From CAZHHH01 sp052400685 (GTDB taxonomy: Bacteria > Bacteroidota > Bacteroidia > Bacteroidales > Marinilabiliaceae): a DNA stretch of 64,000 nt. This document shows positions 42,263 through 51,280 of the stretch, one piece after another. The DNA is taken from NCBI GenBank assembly GCA_052400685.1, contig JBQTGJ010000001.1, one strand, 5' to 3'. Below the pieces are notes generated by a model. The model was not told where the DNA came from. It saw only the letters and a program-made list of their open reading frames with translations, and made no database searches. The translations under genes and the position numbers were made by a program. The number at the start of each line of letters is the position of its first letter. The stretch's first letter is position 1.

Positions 42263-43732
42263 TTATCTTTTTTTACCCCACAAACCTGTTCCATCGGGAA
42301 GAATGCTGCTAAAAAGAAGCGTCGGTTTTTGATTCTCCCAATCCCATCCGCTAAATATAACACATTCCAGATCATTCAGCATAAGCTTGTCTCCTTTTAG
42401 CTGCCAGCTGGAGAAATCACTGTTCTGAATGGTTTGATCCTTATTGAAGTTTATTTTTTTGGATACATTGAATGCTTTTTTGTTGTAATGCCAGCCGCCC
42501 GGGGGAATTTGTCCCTGCCACAGACTCGTCTGAGCCTTGGGTTCCTGCAGGTGTATAATTTCCCATTCGCCCGTGAGGTCTGCTTTTTTTATTTTTTGTT
42601 GGGGTACGGGTAGGTAGCGTTCCGGTGAAACGACTGGCCAGCCTGATGAGAGCCATTTTATTTCACGTACATGCATCCGGAGCATTAAGTTGTCTGGCGC
42701 CAAACGTCCTTGGTGGAACATGTAAAAACCGTTTTGATTTTCGATAACGCCACAATGTCCATTGCCCGACCAGCCAGGTTGATTTTCAAATTGATAGGAG
42801 TGTGTTAGGATGGGGTAGTTATTGGTTGTGTCTGCCATATCGTTGCCAAAGAAATCGTAGAATGGTCCTTGTGGCCGTTCCGAACGTCCCACACGTACAT
42901 TATAGAAGGTAAATAGGGGATCGTATGAAACAAATAGATAATACATTTTTAGTGTCTCATTGTAAATTATCTCCGGCGCTTCAATGATTTTATTTTTTCG
43001 GTCGGCTCTGGTTGCTGTCAGATGCCCCATATCTCCCTCTTTGAGTGTTTTCCCTGTTTGTGGGTTCAGCTCAACGCAATGGAGACCTGAAAAGAAGGAA
43101 CCGTAATGCATCCACATACGGCCGTTTTGAAAGTCGGTTATCACAGACGGGTCAATGGCATTCATTGAGGTGGCGGGCCCACTTTTGATTACGCACCCCT
43201 TGTCTGTCCAGGGACCTTCCGGGGTCGTTGCTTCAGCAAGTCCAATATAGGAGGTCTTTTTCCCAAATGTAGAGACCGAATAGTACAAGCGGTAAATGTT
43301 TTTATATTTAACTACTTTAGGCGCCCAGACATTTTCAGCCCCTTTGTTTCCTGTTAACCCATGTATGTAGGCCACAGCTTCGCGGGGAATTGTGTCCAGG
43401 GCCCAGCCTCGGAATTCCCAGTTTACCAGGTCTTTGGATCTTCGTATCTGGATGTTACCCACCGGTTCGTCGATATCGAAAAATGGAACATCACGTGGAA
43501 TGTAATAGGCATCTGTAGAGTAGGCATAATAGAAGCTGTCAGCTTGGATGACCGATGGATCGTGTACATTTGCGGTTCCCCATAGCGATCGGTGGCTCAG
43601 AGAGGATATGTCTGAGTAATCGTCTTTATAAGGGTTTTCAGAAGGGGATTTTACCGTAGGTTGGCAGGCCGTTCCCAGGATAATTATAAGCGCAGGCAAC
43701 GCAATATTCAGCCGTTTTTTTAGTAATAGCAT
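42263..43732 (-). CDS. GH43-family glycoside hydrolase, lipoprotein
   Basis: 489-aa predicted arabinan endo-hydrolase or alpha-arabinofuranosidase/xylosidase. The lipobox is in IIILGTACQ. The five-bladed propeller shows the three catalytic acids: Asp in ANVHDPSVIQADSFYY (about residue 59), Asp in AIDPSVITDFQNGRMWMHYGSF, and Glu in IIEAPEIIYNETLKMYYLF. A C-terminal beta-sandwich of about 100 aa (GEWEIIHLQEPK) resembles the lipocalin-like extension of arabinanases. Divergent from the HTCS gene, a typical arrangement for a regulator and its target. Exact linkage specificity cannot be read. Confidence 0.88.
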   Translation of the reverse strand: MLLLKKRLNIALPALIIILGTACQPTVKSPSENPYKDDYSDISSLSHRSLWGTANVHDPSVIQADSFYYAYSTDAYYIPRDVPFFDIDEPVGNIQIRRSKDLVNWEFRGWALDTIPREAVAYIHGLTGNKGAENVWAPKVVKYKNIYRLYYSVSTFGKKTSYIGLAEATTPEGPWTDKGCVIKSGPATSMNAIDPSVITDFQNGRMWMHYGSFFSGLHCVELNPQTGKTLKEGDMGHLTATRADRKNKIIEAPEIIYNETLKMYYLFVSYDPLFTFYNVRVGRSERPQGPFYDFFGNDMADTTNNYPILTHSYQFENQPGWSGNGHCGVIENQNGFYMFHQGRLAPDNLMLRMHVREIKWLSSGWPVVSPERYLPVPQQKIKKADLTGEWEIIHLQEPKAQTSLWQGQIPPGGWHYNKKAFNVSKKINFNKDQTIQNSDFSSWQLKGDKLMLNDLECVIFSGWDWENQKPTLLFSSILPDGTGLWGKKR

Positions 43733-43766
43733 ATTTGTTGTGTTGAAATGATAATTTGTTTCGTAT

Positions 43767-43786
43767 GATACTTCTTCAAAAGTATC
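43767..43786. promoter_or_regulatory. Inverted repeat between GH43 gene and HTCS gene
   Basis: GATACTT-CTTCAA-AAGTATC, perfect 7-bp arms with a 6-bp spacer, in the 172-bp divergent promoter region. It is unlike the araA/galM operator. It could be an operator for the HTCS regulator or a small hairpin in the GH43 leader. Confidence 0.4.
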
Positions 43787-43904
43787 TACTGTTCGATCTT
43801 TTTGAGTGGAAAATGGTGTTTATAAAGGGGATTTTTGAGTAATTAGTTGATTGATTAATATTGGCTTTAGTGGTTTATTCTTAATTTTGATCCAAAAGGA
43901 GCTA

Positions 43905-46900
43905 ATGGGAGTGCATACGAGGATATTGTTTACATGGTCTGTAAATTTTTTGTTGGGATTGGTTTTATTCGAAACCCAGACCGCTGCTGCTGTATCAACC
44001 GATTTCAATTATCATATCCGGTATCTGACAATTGATCAGGGGTTATCTCAAAACACAGTGCATGCCATTGAAAGGGATTCAAGAGGCTGGATGTGGTTTG
44101 GAACCGGGAACGGACTAAGCCGCTTCGATGGGTACAGTTTTGTTAATTTTCATAAGCCTGCTATTCCTTCCAATCTTGTTAATGCGCTGGTTGAGACAGC
44201 CGATCGCCGACTGTGGATTGGAACCTCGGGTGGATTAGCTTATCTGAATTTGGCAACTGGTGATATCAGTACGTTTCAGTTATTGGATGCAACGGGAAAT
44301 CCCGTTAATGTGATTTCCCTTTATGTTAGCCAGAATGGTTGCGTTATGGTTGGCTCTCTGGAACAAGGCTTTTTTGTGCTTTGCCCAACCGATGAGGGGT
44401 ATAGAACTTTACATTTTGATTCATCCAACAGTGCCCTTTCGGGCAATCATGTGTCTTCTTTTTTGCAAATGTCCGATGGTAGGTTGCTCGTGGGAACGAA
44501 TCACGGTATTGTGGTATATGATTTTCAACGGGAGGTGGTGTACCCATATAATCATGGGAATCTGGAAGGAGCCCTGATTTTATCGTTGTTCGAGAGCAAC
44601 GACGGGGATTTATGGGTCGGAACTTTTAACGGGGTTTGGGTTTTTAACCCTGCAACCAGACGAAATGAGTGGTTTTTTCATGAGCCTCTAAATGAGGGAG
44701 GCCTTAGTCATGGACGGGTTAATGATATTGTACAGGATTTTAAAGGCACTATATATCTTGCAACGTTAGGCGGTGTGGATGTTTATCAGCCAAAAACCAA
44801 TTCTTTTCGTGCTTTCCCGGTGCGGAAAGTGGCGGGGTTTTCTTTAAACAGTATGTTCATTAATGTGGTGTTTATTGATGAGGAAGGGAATGTTTGGATA
44901 GGAACTGAGAAAGGTGGAGTAAACCAGTTTAGTTTATATCAGAAGCCTTTTGATTATTACGTTCATCAGATCAATAATTCCAATAGTTTGTCGCATGCCA
45001 CGGTTAATTCTATATTGTCGGATTCTACATCGCTCTGGATTGGAACGGCAGGTGGTGGCCTGAATCACCTGGATAGAAAAACAGGCCGGTTTAATTGTTT
45101 TAATCAAGACCCAGCCAACTCATATTCATTGCCGGGTGATTTTGTGACGACGTTGGCTTTCGATGACCGGCATAATTTGTGGGTGGGAACATGGGGGGCC
45201 GGACTGGCCAAAATGTTGCCCGATGGTCGTTTTAAACGGTTTCTGGTTCCTGTTGCTAATCCTGAAACTAATTACGAGAATTCTTTTATCTCATGTGTTT
45301 TATTTGATGGAGCCAATGACTGTTTGTTTATTGGTACTGAAGGCGGATTAGCGGTGTTGGATTTGAAGAGTGAATCGTTTTTGAAGATTGATGATGAGAA
45401 TCCGCTGTCAGCCATTAATGAGATCGGATGGCTCATTAAAGACAGAGAGAATGATGTGTGGGTTGCCACGCGCAATGGTCTTTATTATTTCCGGGCCGAT
45501 CAGGATTTTCGTTTAGGAGATACGCTTTGCCGGAATACCCAGGTAAACGTACTGAAAAGAAATGAGGCGTCAGACAGCATCGGATTGAGAGGCAATTATT
45601 CTACTTATTTACTGGAAGATGCAGCTGGTAATATATGGGTGGGTACATACGGCGATGGGCTGTTTAAAATATCCAAAGAAGAAGATCATTTTAAATTTCA
45701 ATGTTATTCTGTTGATCAGGGACTGAGCAATAATGTCGTTTATGCCATTCAGCAGGATGAGGCCGGTTTTATCTGGGCGAGTACCGATTATGGTTTGTCA
45801 AGGCTTAATCCTGAAAATGGGTTCATCGATACTTATTTTTCTGATGATGGGTTGCTCAGCGACCAATTCTACTGGGCCTCATCATACAAATCAGACGAAG
45901 GGGAGTTGTTTTTCGGGAGTGTTAATGGGTTGAATCATTTTTACCCCTCTCGTTTTCCGGTTTATCCTTATCAGCCTGATGTGGAGATTTCCGCCCTTCG
46001 TATTTTTAATGAACCGGTGGGGGTTGGTGAGCGGCGACATGGAAAGGTGGTGTTATCGGCCCCTATCTCAGAAATGAAGGAGATCTCTCTTTCTTTTCAG
46101 GATAATGTTTTGTCGCTTGAGTTTTCGGCGCTCGATTATTACAATCCTCGTAAAACCCGTTATGCTTATCAACTTGAGGGGGTTGACAGAAATTGGGTCG
46201 AAGTGCCTTCTGATCATCGTATTGTGACCTATACTAATCTTAAAGGAGGAAGTTATCTCTTTAGGGTTAAGGCGGCTAATAGTGAAGGCACCTGGAGTAG
46301 CTCTGAAAAACATCTGGTGATTACGGTGCGGCCGCCTTTTTGGCAGACGACCTGGTTCATGGTGGTTTTAATTATCGTTATTTTCGTTGTAAGTGCTATT
46401 TATATCCGGCATCATACCAAACGTCTGATCCTGGAAAAGAATAAGCTGGAAAGTATGGTGAAGGACCGGACCCGAACGATTGCGCAGCAACGCGATAAAA
46501 TGGGACTGCAAGCTGGCGAATTACAGGTGGCGAATGATCGTTTGAAACGTAGAGGGGACCTTATTGAAGGTCAAAAAAAGGAACTGGAGGCCAAGAATCA
46601 GGAGATATCTGAGCAGCGCGATCGTCTGGTCGAATTAAATCAGGAGATTGAGAGTATAAATCAAAACAGAATGCGCTTTTATACCAATATTTCACATGAA
46701 TTTCGTACGCCGCTTACTCTTATTATTTCGCCTGTTGACCGATTGATGAATGAGATGAAATTGCCCGATGCGGCACGTGAAATGCTAAAAACGGTTCAAA
46801 GAAATGCCCGACGGCTCAATTTGTTAATTGACCAGCTTCTGTTTTTTAGAAAAATTGAAACGGGCAATTTATCTGTTCGGTTATCAAATACAGATATTAA

Positions 46901-48248
46901 CAGCTTTGTTGCCGATGTGTTTCATGCTTTTGACGAGTTGGCAGCTCAACGAGAGATTAAGTATTTGCTGAAAACTGATGTGGGGGACGCTTTGTGTTGG
47001 ACTGATACCAATAAACTGGAGAATATTCTTTATAACCTCATCTCGAATGCATTTAAATATACCCCGTCTGGTGGTTCAGTGACTGTAAAAGTTGCATTGA
47101 CAGCTGTGTCCCATGAGGGGAGTGCTGATCCTGTTTTGAACATTCAGGTGGCCGACTCAGGCGTCGGTATCGATCAGTCGCAAATTGGTAAAATATTTAA
47201 TCGCTTTTTCAGATCTCCCAATGGCTCAAATATTAAAGGTTCTGGTATTGGATTGTCACTTACACGAGAACTGGTTGAAGTGTTAAACGGACATATTGAT
47301 GTAGAGTCAAATCCTCACCAGGGAAGCTGTTTTACCGTTACAATTCCATGCCGTAAAGAGGACTACCCCGGTGCCGAAATCAATGAGATGCCAGCTTTCA
47401 GTAATACGGATTTATCCGAGAAAGTGCAGGTTATTATTGATAGTATGAGTGATAATGAGCCTTTCCTGGCCGATCTTGATAGCGACTCTAACGAACCGCT
47501 TATATTGGTGGTTGAAGATAATAGGGAGTTGGCACTTTTTATTGCGAACTCATTAGCTGGGATCTACCGGGTGTTATTGGCTGCCGATGGGAAGGAAGGC
47601 TATAACCTTGCCCGTAAGAATGCGCCGGACATTATTGTTTCAGATGTTATGATGCCCGTTATGGATGGCGTGGAAATGTGCCGCCAATTGAAATCTAATT
47701 TATATACCAGCCATATTCCGGTGATTCTGCTTTCGGCCAAAGCTTTACTCGAAGATCAGATGGCCGGTGTTCGTGTTGGTGCCGACGACTACATCCCAAA
47801 GCCATTTAACCTTGAGCTTTTGCGTGTAAAGCTGCATAACATGATTGAAACCAGACGTAAAATGAAAATGATATTTGCTTCCGAAAAGGAAGTGAATATC
47901 CCCAGGAGTGGAAAGGTGGCATCTATCGACGATAAATTTTTAACTAAATCGTATGAAATCATGGAGGCCTTCTATTCAAACCCCGAGTTTAGCGTCGAGT
48001 TATTTGCCGAACAGATGTTTGTGAGCCGGTCGTTGTTGTATAAAAAATTAAAGGCATTGGTTAATTTATCACCCAATGATTTTATTACTATTTATCGTTT
48101 AAAAAAATCTTTGCCGTTATTGGCTGCTAAAAACAGGTCAATTAATGAAGTGGCTTATAGTATTGGTTTCAACGATCCTAAATATTTTAGCCGTGTGTTT
48201 AAGAAGTTTTACAAAAAAACGCCCAGCGAATACCTCGATGCCATTTGA
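43905..48248 (+). CDS. Hybrid two-component system sensor/regulator (HTCS)
   Basis: About 1447 aa; joins sensor, kinase, receiver and DNA-binding parts in one inner-membrane protein. The signal segment is followed by a periplasmic two-propeller sensor of repeated blades of the type D-GLWIGT--GGL, to about residue 700. A Y_Y_Y domain (YAYQLEGVDRNWVEVPSDHRIVTYTNLKGGSYLFRVKA) and a membrane helix near 820-840 come next. Then a coiled coil, the HisKA box SHEFRTPLTL (His near 931), HATPase (GVGIDQ; GSGIGLSLTRELVE), a receiver (Asp near 1247 in VSDVMMPVMDG) and an AraC helix-turn-helix (about 1340-1445). AAAGGAG precedes the ATG. Gene context suggests arabinan-oligosaccharide sensing. Confidence 0.94.
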   Translation: MGVHTRILFTWSVNFLLGLVLFETQTAAAVSTDFNYHIRYLTIDQGLSQNTVHAIERDSRGWMWFGTGNGLSRFDGYSFVNFHKPAIPSNLVNALVETADRRLWIGTSGGLAYLNLATGDISTFQLLDATGNPVNVISLYVSQNGCVMVGSLEQGFFVLCPTDEGYRTLHFDSSNSALSGNHVSSFLQMSDGRLLVGTNHGIVVYDFQREVVYPYNHGNLEGALILSLFESNDGDLWVGTFNGVWVFNPATRRNEWFFHEPLNEGGLSHGRVNDIVQDFKGTIYLATLGGVDVYQPKTNSFRAFPVRKVAGFSLNSMFINVVFIDEEGNVWIGTEKGGVNQFSLYQKPFDYYVHQINNSNSLSHATVNSILSDSTSLWIGTAGGGLNHLDRKTGRFNCFNQDPANSYSLPGDFVTTLAFDDRHNLWVGTWGAGLAKMLPDGRFKRFLVPVANPETNYENSFISCVLFDGANDCLFIGTEGGLAVLDLKSESFLKIDDENPLSAINEIGWLIKDRENDVWVATRNGLYYFRADQDFRLGDTLCRNTQVNVLKRNEASDSIGLRGNYSTYLLEDAAGNIWVGTYGDGLFKISKEEDHFKFQCYSVDQGLSNNVVYAIQQDEAGFIWASTDYGLSRLNPENGFIDTYFSDDGLLSDQFYWASSYKSDEGELFFGSVNGLNHFYPSRFPVYPYQPDVEISALRIFNEPVGVGERRHGKVVLSAPISEMKEISLSFQDNVLSLEFSALDYYNPRKTRYAYQLEGVDRNWVEVPSDHRIVTYTNLKGGSYLFRVKAANSEGTWSSSEKHLVITVRPPFWQTTWFMVVLIIVIFVVSAIYIRHHTKRLILEKNKLESMVKDRTRTIAQQRDKMGLQAGELQVANDRLKRRGDLIEGQKKELEAKNQEISEQRDRLVELNQEIESINQNRMRFYTNISHEFRTPLTLIISPVDRLMNEMKLPDAAREMLKTVQRNARRLNLLIDQLLFFRKIETGNLSVRLSNTDINSFVADVFHAFDELAAQREIKYLLKTDVGDALCWTDTNKLENILYNLISNAFKYTPSGGSVTVKVALTAVSHEGSADPVLNIQVADSGVGIDQSQIGKIFNRFFRSPNGSNIKGSGIGLSLTRELVEVLNGHIDVESNPHQGSCFTVTIPCRKEDYPGAEINEMPAFSNTDLSEKVQVIIDSMSDNEPFLADLDSDSNEPLILVVEDNRELALFIANSLAGIYRVLLAADGKEGYNLARKNAPDIIVSDVMMPVMDGVEMCRQLKSNLYTSHIPVILLSAKALLEDQMAGVRVGADDYIPKPFNLELLRVKLHNMIETRRKMKMIFASEKEVNIPRSGKVASIDDKFLTKSYEIMEAFYSNPEFSVELFAEQMFVSRSLLYKKLKALVNLSPNDFITIYRLKKSLPLLAAKNRSINEVAYSIGFNDPKYFSRVFKKFYKKTPSEYLDAI

Positions 48249-48307
48249 GGTATTCGGTAATCAGCAGCCTTGGTTTTGACTTTTGAAACGTTTTTTTGCT
48301 GTGAATA

Positions 48308-49315
48308 CTATCTGTCGAGGATGGATTTTTCCAGCTCCTTCCAGATTAAATCTTTTAACTGAGGGATTCCTTTGCCGGTAACGGCTGAAATAAATACATG
48401 CGGGATGTTGTCCGGAAGTTCGGCTTCGAGTTCTTTTTCCAGTTCTTCGTCCAGAAAATCACTTTTTGAAATGGCCAGAATGCGGTGTTTATCCAGTAAT
48501 TCAGGGTTGTATTCTTTCAATTCGTTAATCAGAATATTAAATTCCTTTTTGATGTCCTTGGTATCAGAAGGTACCATGAACAACAGAATTGAGTTACGTT
48601 CAATGTGTCGCAGAAAGCGGTGCCCGATGCCTTTTCCCTCGTGGGCGCCTTCTATAATTCCGGGAATATCAGCCATAACAAATGACTTATGGTCGCGATA
48701 TTCCACAATACCCAGATTTGGAATGAGTGTAGTAAAGGGATAGTCGGCAATTTCAGGTTTGGCAGAGCTTACGGCTGCCAGTAAGGTGGATTTGCCGGCA
48801 TTGGGAAAACCGACCAGTCCTACGTCGGCTAAAACTTTCAGCTCCAGAATAGCGGCCAGTTCTATGGCTGGCTCGCCGGGTTGTGCATAGCGCGGGGTTT
48901 GGTTGGTGGCTGTTTTGAAATGTGTGTTTCCCTGACCACCCCGGCCGCCTTTGGCAAGTATGACTTCTTCGTTATGTTGGGTTATCTCAAACAGAACTTC
49001 CCCCGTCTCGCCATTTTTAACCACGGTACCTAACGGAACTTCAATATATTTGTCTTCGCCATCAGAGCCAAAGGAGCCTTGTTTACCCCCCGATTCTCCA
49101 TGTCCGGCGAAAATATGACGCTGATACTTTAAGTGTATCAGCGTCCAGTAATTTTGATTGCCTCTTACAATTATATGGCCGCCACGTCCTCCGTCTCCAC
49201 CGTCGGGACCGCCTTTGGGAACGAATTTCTCACGTCGCATATGCGTCGAGCCCCGTCCGCCGTTTCCCGAACGACAAAAGATTTTGACGTAATCTACAAA
49301 ATTGGTACTGGCCAT
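48308..49315 (-). CDS. obgE: GTPase ObgE
   Basis: 335-aa ribosome-associated GTPase of the Obg family. The glycine-rich Obg fold covers residues 1-160 (RSGNGGRGSTHMRREKFVPKGGPDGGDGGRGGHIIVRG). The G domain has G1 GFPNAGKSTLL near 168, G2/switch in DYPFTTLIPNLGIV, G3 DIPGIIEGAHEGKGIGHRFLRHIER, and G4 ISKSDF. The basic C-terminal OCT domain of some species is absent, as in many Bacteroidota. It heads toward the ObgE-Adk-Hpt cluster, lying 22 bp after adk. Confidence 0.96.
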   Translation of the reverse strand: MASTNFVDYVKIFCRSGNGGRGSTHMRREKFVPKGGPDGGDGGRGGHIIVRGNQNYWTLIHLKYQRHIFAGHGESGGKQGSFGSDGEDKYIEVPLGTVVKNGETGEVLFEITQHNEEVILAKGGRGGQGNTHFKTATNQTPRYAQPGEPAIELAAILELKVLADVGLVGFPNAGKSTLLAAVSSAKPEIADYPFTTLIPNLGIVEYRDHKSFVMADIPGIIEGAHEGKGIGHRFLRHIERNSILLFMVPSDTKDIKKEFNILINELKEYNPELLDKHRILAISKSDFLDEELEKELEAELPDNIPHVFISAVTGKGIPQLKDLIWKELEKSILDR

Positions 49316-49337
49316 ATATGTTTTGTTGGTTTATTGT

Positions 49338-49904
49338 TTATTCTTCTATAGCGTTGCTGATGCGGTCAAAGATCTCATCAATTGTGCCAACGCCTTTAAT
49401 TCCTTTATAGGTACCTTCCGTCTTATAAAAACCAATAACAGGGGAAGTTTGTTCTTCGTAAACTTTGATTCTTTTTTCGATGGTCTCCAGATTATCGTCC
49501 GAACGACCTGAGGTTTCACCTCGTTTCAGTAGACGACTTATTAATTCTTCGCGGTTGACTTCTAAATTTAGCATCACGGAGATGTCTTCACCTCGTTTTT
49601 GCAACATTTCTTTGAGTGCTTCAGCCTGTGCCACCGTACGTGGAAAACCGTCGAAAATAACCCCTTTGGCATCGGTTAACCCGTTTAGTTTGTTCTCCAG
49701 CATACCAATGATGGTTGCGTCGGGAACCAATTCGCCACGGTTAATAAACTGAGCCGCCTCTTTTCCAAGCTTGCTTTCAGCTTTGATTTCTGCTCTCAAA
49801 ATGTCGCCGGTCGAAATATGTGCCAGCCCAAATTTTGCTATAATTTTTTCGCTTTGCGTACCTTTTCCAGACCCGGGAGGGCCAAAAATAATTACATTTA
49901 ACAT
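49338..49904 (-). CDS. adk: Adenylate kinase
   Basis: 188-aa kinase balancing ATP, ADP and AMP. The P-loop GPPGSGKGTQSEKI is at residues 8-21. The AMP-binding segment is AHISTGDILRAEIKAES, followed by VIFDGFPRTVAQAE. The lid is the short form without zinc cysteines (LISRLLKRGETSGRSDDNLETIEKR). It lies between hpt (upstream) and obgE (downstream) on one strand, a common Bacteroidota order. Confidence 0.96.
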   Translation of the reverse strand: MLNVIIFGPPGSGKGTQSEKIIAKFGLAHISTGDILRAEIKAESKLGKEAAQFINRGELVPDATIIGMLENKLNGLTDAKGVIFDGFPRTVAQAEALKEMLQKRGEDISVMLNLEVNREELISRLLKRGETSGRSDDNLETIEKRIKVYEEQTSPVIGFYKTEGTYKGIKGVGTIDEIFDRISNAIEE

Positions 49905-49996
49905 CTTTTGAATTTAATCTATGTGTTTTGAAGTTGAGTGTTTTGTTCTATTGGGGATAAAAAATTGACGTCTGTGCTTTGACAAATGCGGTATCT

Positions 49997-50533
49997 TTAT
50001 TCGATAACGCTGTATATGTCGGGCAAATTACGTCCAAAGCCGTTGTAGTCCAGTCCATAACCAACAATAAACTCGTTTGGTATTTCCAGACCGACATAAT
50101 CCAGTCGCAGATCTTTTTTATACGCCTCGGGTTTAAACAATAAAGTGGCAACATGAACGTCTTTAGCGCCCAGATCCTTCAGTTGTTGAATGCTGTTTTC
50201 GATGGTAATACCGGTGTCAACAATATCTTCAAGTAACACAATGGTTCTGCCTTTCAACTCTTCGTTGAACCCAATCAGCTGTTTAACCTTTCCTGTGGTA
50301 CCCATTCCTTCGTATGAAGCGAATTTCACAAAACTGATTTGACACGGAAATTCGATTAGCTTCATCAGGTCGGCCGAAAACATAAATGATCCATTGAGGA
50401 TGCAAACCATCAGCGGATTTTTGTCCTTTAAATCGTGGTTAATTTTTTCTGCTATTTGCCAGATCGCTTTTTTAAGATCGCTGGCAGGGATAGAGAGGCC
50501 GAACTCTTTGTCTAAAAGTTTGATGCGCTTCAT
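49997..50533 (-). CDS. hpt: Hypoxanthine phosphoribosyltransferase
   Basis: 178-aa purine salvage enzyme transferring ribose-5-phosphate from PRPP to hypoxanthine or guanine. The PRPP motif is VLLEDIVDTGITIENSIQQL near residue 100. VCILNGSFMFSADLMKLI near 44 and the flexible loop KFASYEGMGTTGKVKQL near 73 are family features. The C-terminal PNEFIVGYGLDYNGFGRNLPDIYSV binds the base. First gene of hpt-adk-obgE. Confidence 0.95.
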   Translation of the reverse strand: MKRIKLLDKEFGLSIPASDLKKAIWQIAEKINHDLKDKNPLMVCILNGSFMFSADLMKLIEFPCQISFVKFASYEGMGTTGKVKQLIGFNEELKGRTIVLLEDIVDTGITIENSIQQLKDLGAKDVHVATLLFKPEAYKKDLRLDYVGLEIPNEFIVGYGLDYNGFGRNLPDIYSVIE

Positions 50534-50737
50534 TAATAGGTCTCCTTTTAAAATGAAAATGCAAAAGTATAAAAAAAAGGAGTATTAGTCGTTCTTTTTT
50601 GCGATTCTTCTATTGTGTTCGCGTTTCTTTGCTTTGAAAGTGAGGTTTATATTTGAAAAATGTTGCCGTGTCGTCGGGCTCTGATCTTTCTGCCGTATTG
50701 TTTTTGGGGATTTCAGGTGTCTGTAATTTGTTTGTTG

Positions 50738-50804
50738 AGGTCACCCGGAACTCACCGCAATAGGCATTCCCCTTAGTGAGAGGTTGGTTTTATGCCCGTT
50801 TCAT
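50738..50804. repeat. Short dispersed repeat, copy 2
   Basis: About 67 bp starting AGGTCACCCGGAACTCACC and ending CGTTTCAT, similar to 4067-4135. It precedes the 21-bp-period array by 70 bp. Function unknown. Confidence 0.5.
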
Positions 50805-50873
50805 ATTATTTCCTCAATTCCCGGTTTTATATATCATAGGATTAAACCTCAAATTGCAATACATCGGCTAAAA

Positions 50874-51209
50874 ACCTCATTTCGCCGGGCCGAAAACTAA
50901 TTTTTAAAACCGGAATGCTCAATTATTAACTTTTAATGCTTGATTCTTTAAGCGCAAATGTCTTCGCACCATTTCTATTTCTCATTTCTTGTATCGCGAA
51001 CCTCAATTCTTAACTTAAAACTGACAATGCGTCAGTTGTGAACCTCATTTCTCAACCTCCGAACCTCATTTCTTGATCCCTGTACCTCATTTCTTGATGT
51101 CTGACTGTCAATGCGTCAGTCGTTAACCTCATTTCTTAACCCCTGTATCTCATTTCTTGACGCCTGACTGCTAATGCGTCAATCGCGAACTTCATTTCCT
51201 GAACTTTTT
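50874..51209. repeat. Degenerate tandem array with exact 21-bp period
   Basis: The clearest part (50979-51209) is 11 consecutive 21-bp units. Most read ACCTCATTTCTT followed by 9 variable bases. Three units (51021, 51105, 51168) are of a second type containing CTG-YNAATGCGTCA, two of them with GTCAG pairing back to CTGAC. Weaker units continue in phase back to 50874, 16 in all. Stops interrupt every reading frame, so it is not coding as it stands. There are no CRISPR-like unique spacers. Together with 50534-50873, which holds no gene, this fills a 747-bp gap. Confidence 0.75.
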
Positions 51210-51280
51210 TGTCAGATGGTTGATTTTGAGAATGTTTATTTTTAACTTGTTTCTCAGTTAACCCATTGACCTTATGTGTT

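Noticed and set aside
50979..51209. Possible CRISPR array
   Set aside because: Repeats are contiguous 21-bp units with no unique spacers of 30-40 bp, and no cas genes are nearby.
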